From an uncultured Subdoligranulum sp. (lineage in GTDB: Bacteria; Bacillota; Clostridia; Oscillospirales; Ruminococcaceae): a stretch of 64,000 bases of DNA. A program made the position numbers and the translations under genes. The stretch covers positions 1 through 64,000 of the forward strand of contig CALZZE010000004.1 in NCBI GenBank assembly GCA_945830575.1. The letters run 5' to 3'. Below the pieces are notes generated by a model, which saw only the letters and a list, made by a program, of their open reading frames with translations, was not told the DNA's origin and did no database searches. Below, piece after piece: positions 21,072 to 29,530 of this stretch. Every line of letters begins with the position of its first letter. The stretch's first letter is position 1.

Positions 21072-23039
21072 ATGGCAAATTCCATCAACGACCTGTATTC
21101 CAAATACGTCAACCGGGTGGGCAGAACGCTGGAATCCGACCGGTATTTTCAGTATCTCTATGAGATGACCCAGGCCGGCAAAACCAACCTGCAGCAGAAA
21201 AATGTGGTGCTGCACAAGGTCGTGGATGAACGCTGGCTCACCATCATTGAGGAAAGTCTGGACGCCATCAACACCATCATTGAAAAGCCCCGGCGGTTCA
21301 TCACCACCAAGGAGGAGGTGGTGCCGGTTTCGCTTGCCAAAAAGATCAGCGCCGAGAGCGTGCGCCATCTGAGCCAGAACACCCAGTTCATTGCCAGCAA
21401 TGAAAACGGCGATATCCAGCCCACCCGCATCCTCAACACCACCACCGAGGAAACCTACGACCTGTATGAGAACCGGTTCATTTACCATCTGATCCAGCGG
21501 CTTGTCACCTTCATCGACAAGCGCACCGATGTGATTTTCTGGTCCACCGGCGACGAGACGGAAAACTCCCTGCACATGGACTGCACCGTGGACGACGCCT
21601 ACGAGCAGATTCAGTACCGGGTGGACATGACCATCAAAAACAAAAAAGACCTGCTGGAAAACGACAGCGACCACATGGACGTCTTTATGCGCATCGACCG
21701 TGTGCGCCGTCTGGTGCTGGGGCTCAAGCAGAGCGCCTTCTGCCAGATCATGGCGGGCTGCGCCATGGTGCGCAGCCCCATCCAGCGCACCAACCTGATG
21801 ATGAAGGACCCCAACTACCGCACCTGCTACAAGCTGTGGCAGTTTCTGGAAAGCTACGATGAGGTGGGCTATTCCATCGAGGCACAGGATTCCACGCTGG
21901 AATTTGATGAGGAATATCTGCTGCAGATGCACACCAACTTCATCACCAACTATGCCATCTTCAAGTCGCTGCTGGAGGATGATGCCCGGGACATCAGCGC
22001 CGCGCCGGTGCAGCACCGCAAGGTCGTCAAGCCCAAATTTGTGAAGCAAATCAAGGAACTGGTGGTGGACAACCGGGACATTCCCGATGTGGAGGTTCGC
22101 CGCGTGTTTGTGGAGGAGGTCACACAGGCCCAGCTGGACGCCGAGGCCGCGCTGGCCGAACAGCAGGCGGTCAATGAGGAACTGGAAACCACCAATGTGC
22201 AGCTGCAACATCAGCTGATGATCGCGCAGCAGCAGGCCGCTGATGCCATGGCGGATATCGAGGAGCTGCAGGCGCTGGCCGAGGAAAACGCGCAGGCGCA
22301 GAAGTCCGCCGAAACCGCCGCCGCACAGGCGGAGGAGGTTGCCGAACAGGCGGACGCCGCCCGCCGGCAGGCCGAGGCCGCCATGCAGGCCGCGTTGGAG
22401 GAGTGCCGGCAGGCACAGCAGGCGGCACAGCAGGCGCAGGCCGCGCTGGAACAGGCACAGGAGCAGGCCCGGCAGACGGTGGCACAGGCCGCCGCCGAGC
22501 AGGAGGCTCTGCGGGCCAGACAGGAGCAGCAGCACCGCAACGAACAGCAGCAGCTGGCCCAGCGCTACCGCACCGAGCGGCAAAAGCTGGAGCAGGCCCA
22601 CAAACAGGAATTGCAGCAGGCGTCCGCCGCACAGGCCGCCGCCGAGCGAAAGCACCAGAGCGACCAGAAGGCCGCCGCCGAACAGCAGGCCCGGCTGGAG
22701 GAAGCCCGCCGCGCCGCCGAGGAGCGGGCCGAGGCGCAGCGCCAGTGCTTTGAGACTGCGCAGGAGGAGCAGCGCCTGCAAACCGCTGACCGTCTTGCCC
22801 AGATGCAGCGGGAAATTGACGAACTGAAGGCCGCGCTGGAGCAGGAGCGCCGCGCCGCCGCCGAGACCCTTGCCGCCGAGCAGGCCGCCCGCGCCGCCGC
22901 CGAGCAGCGGGCGCAGCAGGAGAGCGAACTGCGCAGCAGGGTGGAGGAACGGGCCGGGGCTGCGTCGCTGGGGCAGTTTGTCCGGGCGTCCTACGCCGAG
23001 CGGCGGGAGCGCCGCCGCCAGTCTGCCCACAAGGAGTAA
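21072..23039 (+). CDS. DUF2357/McrC-like protein with long coiled coil and no visible nuclease
   Basis: The product is 655 residues. Residues about 40-330 resemble the DUF2357 family that partners McrB-like ATPases: RWLTIIEESLDAINTI, RHLSQNTQFI, and TYDLYENRFIYHLIQRL. In McrC and other DUF2357 proteins a PD-(D/E)XK nuclease follows; here I find no such D...ExK arrangement. Instead residues about 350-630 are an Ala/Glu/Gln-rich coiled coil, ending in basic residues (RRERRRQSAHKE). It begins 12 bases after the AAA gene. It may couple the AAA ring to another coiled-coil partner such as the signal peptidase tail. A DNA-cleaving restriction role is unlikely on present evidence. Confidence 0.78.
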   Translation: MANSINDLYSKYVNRVGRTLESDRYFQYLYEMTQAGKTNLQQKNVVLHKVVDERWLTIIEESLDAINTIIEKPRRFITTKEEVVPVSLAKKISAESVRHLSQNTQFIASNENGDIQPTRILNTTTEETYDLYENRFIYHLIQRLVTFIDKRTDVIFWSTGDETENSLHMDCTVDDAYEQIQYRVDMTIKNKKDLLENDSDHMDVFMRIDRVRRLVLGLKQSAFCQIMAGCAMVRSPIQRTNLMMKDPNYRTCYKLWQFLESYDEVGYSIEAQDSTLEFDEEYLLQMHTNFITNYAIFKSLLEDDARDISAAPVQHRKVVKPKFVKQIKELVVDNRDIPDVEVRRVFVEEVTQAQLDAEAALAEQQAVNEELETTNVQLQHQLMIAQQQAADAMADIEELQALAEENAQAQKSAETAAAQAEEVAEQADAARRQAEAAMQAALEECRQAQQAAQQAQAALEQAQEQARQTVAQAAAEQEALRARQEQQHRNEQQQLAQRYRTERQKLEQAHKQELQQASAAQAAAERKHQSDQKAAAEQQARLEEARRAAEERAEAQRQCFETAQEEQRLQTADRLAQMQREIDELKAALEQERRAAAETLAAEQAARAAAEQRAQQESELRSRVEERAGAASLGQFVRASYAERRERRRQSAHKE

Positions 23040-23051
23040 CCAAGACGAACG

Positions 23052-23621
23052 ATGGTCAAAAAGATAACCGCAACGATTCTGAATCTGCTTTCGGTGCTCA
23101 TCTGCCTGCTGGCGGTGGTCATGCTGCTGGGGGTGCTGACCACCCGTTCCGGTCAGGTGCCCAGCATGGCGGGGTACTCCCTGCTGCGGGTGCTGACCAA
23201 AAGCATGGAGCCCACCATCCCGGTGGATTCCCTGCTGGTGGTGCGCCAGACGCCGCCGGAACAGCTGCAGCCGGGGGACATCATCTCGTTTTATTCCCCC
23301 GACCCGGACCTGGGCGGCATGGTCAACACCCACCGCATCACCGGCGTGGAGCAGCAGGGCGCCGCGTTTCAGTTCACCACCCGGGGCGACGCCAATCAGC
23401 TGGACGACAAATTCCCCGTTTCCGGCGAGGCGGTCATTGGCCGGGTGGTCTTCATCAGCCCGTGGCTGGGTACCCTGCTGCGGCTCATCGGCAACCCGCT
23501 GATCTATTTCCCGATGATTTTCATTCCTCTGGGCATTCTCATTGTGCTGGAGATCAAAACCATCATCAGAACCTCCAAACAGATCGTCGAGGAGGAAGAC
23601 CCGCCCGGCCAATGTCATTAA
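23052..23621 (+). CDS. Second ER-type signal peptidase I (S26B)
   Basis: The product is 189 residues: N-terminal helix (residues 7-30), Ser51 in LTKSMEPTI, His94 in MVNTHRITG, TTRGDANQ, and a C-terminal helix (LIYFPMIFIPLGILIVLEI) with a short charged tail. It is again the Ser/His class but lacks the long coiled coil of the first enzyme. AAGGAG at 23031-23036 lies 15 bases upstream of ATG 23052, a long spacing, and a GTG three bases further on is possible. Two paralogous peptidases in one operon suggest division of labour among substrates, or a second enzyme for the giant surface protein; both ideas are inference. Confidence 0.85.
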   Translation: MVKKITATILNLLSVLICLLAVVMLLGVLTTRSGQVPSMAGYSLLRVLTKSMEPTIPVDSLLVVRQTPPEQLQPGDIISFYSPDPDLGGMVNTHRITGVEQQGAAFQFTTRGDANQLDDKFPVSGEAVIGRVVFISPWLGTLLRLIGNPLIYFPMIFIPLGILIVLEIKTIIRTSKQIVEEEDPPGQCH

Positions 23622-23625
23622 GATC

Positions 23626-23638
23626 ATGACAATAAGGC
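23626..23638 (+). repeat. Right copy of 13-base direct repeat flanking the cassette
   Basis: ATGACAATAAGGC, identical to 15100-15112, begins 5 bases after the stop codon of the second signal peptidase. AGAT sits immediately upstream here as on the left. Confidence 0.7.
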
Positions 23639-23676
23639 CAAAGGTCAATCATCACGAGAAACCTTGCCATCATTCG

Positions 23677-23702
23677 TAGGGGAGGGGCATGCCCGCCCGC
23701 GA
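23677..23702. repeat. Intergenic palindromic repeat, GTAGGGG...GCCCGC type
   Basis: GTAGGGG is followed by the perfect palindrome GGGCATGCCC (23685-23694) and GCCCGC. The reverse complement of the element at 51012-51040 has the same frame, GTAGGGG, palindrome, GCCCGC, with a different core. They look like members of one dispersed intergenic repeat family. The rest of the gap 23622-23772 holds only a ribosome site for the next gene. Confidence 0.5.
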
Positions 23703-23772
23703 AAGGCGGCCTTACAACTGGTAAAATGGTGGCACGATGCGGTTCCCGCAGACAGAAAGGATGTGATCGCCC

Positions 23773-25713
23773 GTGGCGCAGACAACGGAAAAACAACTCG
23801 CCGCGCAAAAGAGGGCCGAGGCCCGGCGGGCCAGAAAGCTGGCCCGGATGGAAAACCAGTGGGCGCAGGGCTCGCTGCTGGTGTTCGTGCTGCTGTACAA
23901 TCTGGTGTTCCAGCTGGTGCTGGTTCCGCTGGGCAAGGCCATCTGGGCGGCGGCGCTGAACGTTTCCCCCGCCCACTACCTTATCAGTGACAATCTGGGG
24001 CTTATCCTGCGCAGCCCGCTCATCTGGCTGGCGCTGCTGGTCATCGCCGTGGGCTATGCGTTCTGGGCGCTGCTGGAGATCGCCGGCATCCTCCTCTGCG
24101 TGGACTGCGCCCAGCGCGGCCACAGGATCGGGCTGCTGGCGCTGCTGCGCCGCTCGGTGCTGGAAAGCCTGCCGGTGCTGCATCCCAAAAACCTGCCGCT
24201 GCTGGTGTTCACGGCGGTCATCATGCCCTTCACGAACTTTTTCGTGGCCTCCGATCTGGTGCGGCAGATCACCGTGCCGGAGTACATCATGGAGGTTATC
24301 GAGGATACGCCGCTGTATTTCGGGCTGTACCTGGCCGTCAGCGTGCTGCTGCTGGTCTGGACGCTGGCGTGGGCCATGGTGTACCATGTGTTTGTGCTGG
24401 AACACAAGTCCCTGCCGGAGGCGGCCCGCAGCAGCATCCGCCTGATGAAACGCCGCAAGTGGAACACCATCTGGCGGGTCGTGGTCAACCAGCTGCGGTT
24501 TGTTCTGCGCTGGGCCCTTGTGCTGGCGCTGGGCATCGCCGCCTTCGCGGCGGTGCTGATGCACTTCTCGGACGGCAGCCTGCTGTTTGCCCGCGCCGCC
24601 ACCCTGTCCTGGAATCTGATCGTTTACCCGGCGGGGCGGTTCCTGCTGACCTGCCTGTCCACCTTTGTGCAGTACGCCACCCTCACCAGCCTGTACCACA
24701 GCTATAAGGAAGCCGACGGCGAGGCGCTGCCGCCGCTGCCGCCGGAGGCCCGGCCGAAGAAAAAACGCGATGTGCTGGCCCGGGCCGCCACGCCGGTGCT
24801 GCTGCTGAGCGTGGCCGGTGTGGGGCTGCTGTTCACCGGCCTGCTGTATGCGGCGGGGCTTTCCGGCGAGGGCGTTCTGGACAGCCTGCTCACCGTGAAA
24901 ACCGAGATCACCAGCCACCGGGGGTACTCCGCCAAAGCGCCGGAGAACACGCTGCCCTCCATTCAGGCGGCCATCGACAGCGGCGTGTCGGACTACGCCG
25001 AGATCGACGTACAGCAGACCAGTGACGGCGTGGTGGTGCTGACCCACGACACCAGCCTCAAGCGCTGCACCGGGCTGGACGCCAACGTTCACGACATCAC
25101 CTATGAGCAGCTGCGCACGCTGGACGCCTCCAAGGGGTACAGCGGGGCGGACGCGGCGGAGTTTGCCGGCACCCCCATCCCCACGCTGGAGGAGGTCATC
25201 CGGCTGTGCAAGGAAAACGGGATGAAGCTGAATATCGAGATTAAGGGCGCGACCCCCACGCTGGAACAGGAGACGGTGCGCATTATTCAGGAGAACGATT
25301 TCGGTGACCAGTGCATCCTCACCTCGCTGCGCTACGATGCGCTGGAAAAGGTCAAGGCGCTGGATCCCACCCTGAAAACCGGCTACATCATGGCCATGGG
25401 CGTGGGCAATTACTACGATCTGGCCGCGGCGGACATTTTCAGCGTGGAGAGCACCTTTGTCACCACGGACATGGTCAACGCGCTGCATCTGCGGGGCAAG
25501 CAGGTTCATGCATGGACCATCGACGAACCGGCCAACGCGGAGCGGATGATCCGCCTCGGGGTGGACAACCTCATCACCGGCGACCCGGAAATGGTTCGTG
25601 AGGTCATTCAGAAGAGCGAACAGCTGGGGTGGTTCTCCTATCTGAGCAACGACCGGTGGCAGGAACTGACCGGGGAGTTGGAGGCGTATACGTCCCTGCT
25701 GGAGACCGCGTAA
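23773..25713 (+). CDS. Membrane glycerophosphodiester phosphodiesterase
   Basis: The product is 646 residues from a GTG start. Residues about 30-370 hold some six or more membrane segments of the GDPD membrane-domain type. The C-terminal third is a GDPD catalytic domain: His382 in TSHRGYSAKAPENT, acidic EIDVQQT, general acid/base His425 in VLTHDTSLKR, and LNIEIKG. The enzyme hydrolyses glycerophosphodiesters to glycerol 3-phosphate and an alcohol, and membrane-fused forms are thought to act on lipid or teichoic-acid-derived substrates. It stands alone between the cassette and lrgAB. The ribosome site AGAAAGGA is about 12 bases upstream. Confidence 0.9.
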   Translation: MAQTTEKQLAAQKRAEARRARKLARMENQWAQGSLLVFVLLYNLVFQLVLVPLGKAIWAAALNVSPAHYLISDNLGLILRSPLIWLALLVIAVGYAFWALLEIAGILLCVDCAQRGHRIGLLALLRRSVLESLPVLHPKNLPLLVFTAVIMPFTNFFVASDLVRQITVPEYIMEVIEDTPLYFGLYLAVSVLLLVWTLAWAMVYHVFVLEHKSLPEAARSSIRLMKRRKWNTIWRVVVNQLRFVLRWALVLALGIAAFAAVLMHFSDGSLLFARAATLSWNLIVYPAGRFLLTCLSTFVQYATLTSLYHSYKEADGEALPPLPPEARPKKKRDVLARAATPVLLLSVAGVGLLFTGLLYAAGLSGEGVLDSLLTVKTEITSHRGYSAKAPENTLPSIQAAIDSGVSDYAEIDVQQTSDGVVVLTHDTSLKRCTGLDANVHDITYEQLRTLDASKGYSGADAAEFAGTPIPTLEEVIRLCKENGMKLNIEIKGATPTLEQETVRIIQENDFGDQCILTSLRYDALEKVKALDPTLKTGYIMAMGVGNYYDLAAADIFSVESTFVTTDMVNALHLRGKQVHAWTIDEPANAERMIRLGVDNLITGDPEMVREVIQKSEQLGWFSYLSNDRWQELTGELEAYTSLLETA

Positions 25714-25755
25714 ATTTTTTGGCGGAACCGGGCGGTTTTTCGGCGGCGCTGCCGC

Positions 25756-25784
25756 TTGACAGGCGGTGTGCCCTGTGATACAGT
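25756..25784 (+). promoter_or_regulatory. Promoter of lrgAB
   Basis: TTGACA (25756-25761), a 17-base spacer and TACAGT (25779-25784) lie 35 bases before lrgA. The site is in the short gap after the phosphodiesterase gene. Confidence 0.75.
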
Positions 25785-25818
25785 GCATACAGAAACCATC
25801 ATGACAGGAGATGCGGAC

Positions 25819-26181
25819 ATGAAATACATCTTTCAATTTGCGCGGCTGGCGGCGTTCTGCCTGGCCGGGGAGCTGCTGCACGCTCTGCTGCCGCTGCCCG
25901 TCCCGGCCAGCGTCTACGGGCTGGCGCTGCTGCTGGCGGCGCTGGCCACCGGGCTGGTCAAACTGCATCAGGTGCGGGAGGCGGCGCTGTTTCTCACCGG
26001 CATCTTTCCGCTGCTGTTCGTGCCCGCCGCGGCGGGCGTGATGGAGCTTGTGCCGGACATTGCCGCCATGCCGGTGCCCATCCTGCTGGCGCTGTTCCCG
26101 GTGACGGCGGCGGTCATGGCGGTGGCGGGCATTGTCACCCAACGGCTGGCCCGCGGGGAGGAAACAAACGATGCTGAGTGA
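25819..26181 (+). CDS. lrgA: CidA/LrgA family membrane protein
   Basis: The product is 120 residues, starting at ATG 25819 behind ACAGGAG. Four hydrophobic segments span nearly the whole protein (RLAAFCLAGELLHALLPLPVPASVYGL and so on), the size and layout of CidA/LrgA holin-like proteins. The PxPASVYGL segment is characteristic. LrgA and LrgB together influence murein hydrolase activity in staphylococci, and in several Firmicutes take part in pyruvate or glycolate uptake. Overlap with lrgB supports a joint function. No LytS/LytR regulator is in the window. Confidence 0.88.
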   Translation: MKYIFQFARLAAFCLAGELLHALLPLPVPASVYGLALLLAALATGLVKLHQVREAALFLTGIFPLLFVPAAAGVMELVPDIAAMPVPILLALFPVTAAVMAVAGIVTQRLARGEETNDAE

Positions 26182-26866
26182 ATTTTTGCAAGGCTCCACC
26201 ATGTGGGGCGTGGGGCTGACGCTGGCGGCCTTCGCGGCGGGCACCCTCATTAACCGCGTCACGAAAAAATCCGTCTGCAACCCGCTGTTGTTGGGCAGCC
26301 TTGTGGTGGTGGCGGTGCTGACAGCGCTGCGCATCCCCTACGCCCAGTACAAGGCCAGCGCCGCGCCGGTCAGCTGGCTGCTGCTGCCCGCCACCGTGTC
26401 ACTGGCGGTGCCGCTGTATGAAAAATGGGAGATTTTGCGCCGCAACGCCAAAGCCATTCTGGCGGGCATCGCGGCGGGCACCCTCACCAGCCTTGCCAGC
26501 GTGCTGCTCATCGGGTGGGCCATGGGGCTGGACCACACCCAGTTCGTCACGCTGCTGCCCAAGTCGGTGACCACCGCCATCAGCATGGATGTGTCGGCGG
26601 AGCTGGGCGGCATCGCCTCGCTCACCGGCGCGGTGGTCATCCTCACCGGCATCGTGGGCAGCCTGTTCGGTGAGGGGCTGTTCCGGCTGCTGCGCATCAC
26701 CGACCCCATGGCCAAAGGCGTGGCCATGGGCACCGCCGCCCACGCCATCGGCACCAGCCGGGCGCTGGAAATGGGCGAGACCGAGGGCGCCATGAGCGGG
26801 CTGTCCATCGCGGTGGCCGGCATCATGACGGCAATTCTGGCCCCGGTGTTCGTGGGACTGCTGTAA
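26171..26866 (+). CDS. lrgB: LrgB family membrane protein
   Basis: The product is 231 residues; ATG 26171 overlaps the end of lrgA by 11 bases. It is almost wholly hydrophobic, with the LrgB hallmarks LLPKSVTTAISMDVSAELGG and GVAMGTAAHAIGTSRALE. LrgB is the larger partner of the LrgA/CidA holin-like pair. The coupled arrangement is the family's usual one. No truncation is seen. Confidence 0.9.
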   Translation: MLSEFLQGSTMWGVGLTLAAFAAGTLINRVTKKSVCNPLLLGSLVVVAVLTALRIPYAQYKASAAPVSWLLLPATVSLAVPLYEKWEILRRNAKAILAGIAAGTLTSLASVLLIGWAMGLDHTQFVTLLPKSVTTAISMDVSAELGGIASLTGAVVILTGIVGSLFGEGLFRLLRITDPMAKGVAMGTAAHAIGTSRALEMGETEGAMSGLSIAVAGIMTAILAPVFVGLL

Positions 26867-26879
26867 AGGAGAATCGAAA

Positions 26880-27284
26880 TGTCTCACAACACGATGGATC
26901 TGACCCAGGGGCCGCCACGCGGCGCGGCTGTGCCGGGTGGGACTGCCCATGGGGTTTGAGTATTCCGTTTCGGCGCTGGGCGCGGTGGTGCTGCAAAGCG
27001 CCATCAACGCGCTGGGCACCGCCGCCATCGCCGGGCAGACGGCGGGGGACAAGATACGCCAGATGTTCACGCTGCCCATGGAATCGGTGGGCATGGGCAT
27101 GGCCACCTACGTGGGGCAGAACGAGGGTGCGCGCCGGTACGACCGCATCGTGGGCGGCATCCGCGCCGGGCTGACCATCCAGTGGGTGTACTGCGCGGCG
27201 GCATGGCTGCTGGCGCTGGGCTACTGCACCTGTATGGTGGTGCGGTTTCTGCGGCAGAGAACCAAAGGAGAAGTCCACACCTAA
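26880..27284 (+). pseudogene. MATE-family transporter remnant
   Basis: An ATG behind AAAGGAGAATCGAA opens a frame (MSHNTMDLT) that ends after about 20 codons. A different frame from about 26913 reads HAARLCRVGLPMGFEYSV, then LQSAINALGTAAIAGQTAGDK and ESVGMGMATYVGQNEGARRYDRI, typical of MATE multidrug/oligosaccharide-lipid/polysaccharide transporters. Only about 115 residues of a protein normally near 450 remain; the N-terminus is missing and the C-terminal end (VRFLRQRTK) is joined directly to the middle. Large deletions plus a frameshift make this a pseudogene. Confidence 0.75.
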
Positions 27285-27292
27285 ACAAGGAA

Positions 27293-27316
27293 CCCCCGCG
27301 CCGTATGGCGCGGGGG
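27293..27316. terminator. Bidirectional terminator between the MATE remnant and the NHLM operon
   Basis: A 10-base stem CCCCCGCGCC / GGCGCGGGGG closes the loop GTAT between converging units. Short T- and A-runs on both sides are modest, so efficiency is uncertain. Confidence 0.7.
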
Positions 27317-27325
27317 TGGTTTGCA

Positions 27326-29512
27326 TCATTCTTCGCCAGTGTCCAGACGCTGGCGGGCTACCAGCTCGGCAAAAAAGCCGTTCTGGGCCATCAGCTCGTC
27401 GTAGGTGCCGCTCTCGATGATCTTGCCGCCGTCCAGCACCAGGATCCGGTCGCACTGGCGGATGGTGGACAGACGGTGGGCGATCACAAGGCGGGTGCAT
27501 TTCAGGCTGTCCAGCGATTCCGAGACCTTTTTCTGGGTGATATTGTCCAGCGCACTGGTGGCCTCGTCAAAAATCAGCAGCTTGGGCTTGGGCGCAATGG
27601 CCCGGGCGATCATCAGCCGCTGCTTCTGCCCGCCGGAAATGCCGCCCGCGCCCTCCGAGATCATGGTGTGCATGCCCATGGGCATGTCCCGGATGTCGTC
27701 GGCCAGTCCGGCCAGCTCGGCGGCCTCCCAGGCCTCCGCCTCGGTCAGGCCGGGGGCCGAGATGGCGATGTTCTCAAACAGTGAGCCCTGAAACAGCTTG
27801 CCGTCCTGCATCACGGTGCCGATGCTGCGGCGCAGGCTGCGCAGGTCAATGGTGTTCAAATCGTGCCCGTCAAAGAGCACCGCGCCCTTCTGTGGCTTCT
27901 CAAAGCCCAAAAGCAGGCGTATCAGTGTGGATTTTCCGCAGCCCGTGCGGCCTACCAGCGCCACATATTCCCCGGGACGGATGCGCAACGACAAATCGTC
28001 CAGCACCATGGGCATGTTGTCGCTGTACCGGAAAGACACGTGGCTCAGCTCCACCCGGCCGGACAGCTTTCCCACCGGGCGGCGGGTCTCGTCGGTCTCG
28101 GGCTGGGCGTCCAGAATGGGCTTGGCCATCTCCAGCACCGGGCGGATGCGCGCCGCCGACAGCGCAATGTTCACCAGCGACAGAAACGCGCCGGACACCA
28201 TGCCGTAGGAGGCGGTGAAGGCGTAGTATTCCGCCACCGTCACGCCGGACCGCACCGCGCAATAGTACATCACCAGATTGCCCAGCAGCGAGATGACCAT
28301 GGCCACGGTGCTGCTCAGCTGCAAAAACAGCGGCCGGTCGTAGGTAAACCGCACCATTTTGGCGTATTTCCGCGCCCAGCGGGCAAAGGCCCGGTTCTCC
28401 GCGCCGGACAGCTTGATTTTCTGGATGCCGCTGAGCAGCGCATACACCATGCCGGAGTTCTTGCTACCCTCCTCCATGGCGCGGCGTTCCAGATTGGTCT
28501 GCATCCGGGTGGTGAGCAGCGTCACCAGCAGGGTGAGCAGCGTCATGCACACCGAGGGAATGACCAGCGAGGGCGCGTAGACGAACACCTGCCCGATGTA
28601 TACCAGCGAAAACAGCGATGTGATGCTGGAAAATACAAAGGTGGAGGTGAGGGTGGACACCAGCGAGTTGATCTGCCCCGCGCGGGAGGACAACTCGCCG
28701 GAGCTGTACTGCCGGAAAAAGTTGGCGGGCAGCGAAAAGATGCGCGCCATGGTGGCGGACTGCACCGAAATTTCGATCTGGGAATTGACGATGCCGGACA
28801 GCATGCTGTTGACGGTGCCAAACAGCAGCGAGCTGATGCTGACGCAGATCATAAAGACCGCCGCCGCGGCCAGCAGCCGCACGCTGCCGCCGGGAATGAC
28901 GGTGTTATACAATAAGTAGGTGATGCGGGGGGACAGCATGCCCACCAGCGTGGTGACGCCCATCATGCCCAGCATGGCCGCCACCGACGCGGGGGAAACG
29001 CATTGCAGCGCGAACACCAGCAGGTCCGGGATGGTGAGCTTTTTCTGGGGAAAGGCCCGGTAAAAGCAGATGGCGCCGGGTTTCAGGTTCCCCTCGGTGC
29101 GGCGGTTCAGCCGCACGGGTTTGCCGGTGGCCGGGTCGTCATACTGATAGCCGCCCAGCCTGCCGGGCAGCAGCGCCACCGGGGTGTCGTCCTGCAAAAA
29201 GCCCAGCATGGCGCCCACCGCGTCATGGTACCAGCCCGGCTCCAACTGCACCTTGCGGCGCATCACGCCGCAGGGACGGCACAGGTATTCCAGCCGGTCC
29301 TCCAGCGTTTTCACGTTGGCGGGAACCTCCCGCGTCCTGACGTGATAAAACTGCAAAACCTGCCGGATGGCCCCCTCCAGCTGCTGCCCGCTGTCCGCCC
29401 CCACCGGCCCCCGCTGCCGTGTGGCGGCGGCGGCCAGCTCCCGGATGGCGTCATCCAGCCCCTGCGCATCGGCGCGGCGGCGCTGTTCCAGTTGTTCTTC
29501 AAAAATGCCCAT
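27326..29512 (-). CDS. NHLM-type peptide export ABC protein, permease/ATPase (ABC2)
   Basis: The product is 728 residues. An N-terminal region of about 240 residues without peptidase motifs (ending KPGAICFYRAFPQKKLTIPDLLVF) precedes a six-helix permease and an ATPase domain with Walker A VGRTGCGKSTLIRLL, signature SGGQKQRLMIARAI and Walker B LLIFDEATSALD. This layout matches the second ABC subunit of NHLM (nitrile hydratase leader microcin) export systems. It is the last gene of the operon, 18 bases after the peptidase-containing partner, with which it presumably forms a heterodimer. No export substrate gene is recognisable nearby. Confidence 0.85.
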   Translation of the reverse strand: MGIFEEQLEQRRRADAQGLDDAIRELAAAATRQRGPVGADSGQQLEGAIRQVLQFYHVRTREVPANVKTLEDRLEYLCRPCGVMRRKVQLEPGWYHDAVGAMLGFLQDDTPVALLPGRLGGYQYDDPATGKPVRLNRRTEGNLKPGAICFYRAFPQKKLTIPDLLVFALQCVSPASVAAMLGMMGVTTLVGMLSPRITYLLYNTVIPGGSVRLLAAAAVFMICVSISSLLFGTVNSMLSGIVNSQIEISVQSATMARIFSLPANFFRQYSSGELSSRAGQINSLVSTLTSTFVFSSITSLFSLVYIGQVFVYAPSLVIPSVCMTLLTLLVTLLTTRMQTNLERRAMEEGSKNSGMVYALLSGIQKIKLSGAENRAFARWARKYAKMVRFTYDRPLFLQLSSTVAMVISLLGNLVMYYCAVRSGVTVAEYYAFTASYGMVSGAFLSLVNIALSAARIRPVLEMAKPILDAQPETDETRRPVGKLSGRVELSHVSFRYSDNMPMVLDDLSLRIRPGEYVALVGRTGCGKSTLIRLLLGFEKPQKGAVLFDGHDLNTIDLRSLRRSIGTVMQDGKLFQGSLFENIAISAPGLTEAEAWEAAELAGLADDIRDMPMGMHTMISEGAGGISGGQKQRLMIARAIAPKPKLLIFDEATSALDNITQKKVSESLDSLKCTRLVIAHRLSTIRQCDRILVLDGGKIIESGTYDELMAQNGFFAELVARQRLDTGEE

Positions 29513-29530
29513 GTTGTTCTCCTGCGGCGG

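Noticed and set aside
19374..23039. A standard McrBC restriction system
   Set aside because: No DNA-binding domain, membrane anchor present, no visible nuclease motif, and position inside a secretion operon.
20178..23648. Open frame of about 1,150 codons on the minus strand
   Set aside because: Shadow of the AAA, coiled-coil and peptidase genes. Composition is Leu/Gly/His-biased with no motif or ribosome site.
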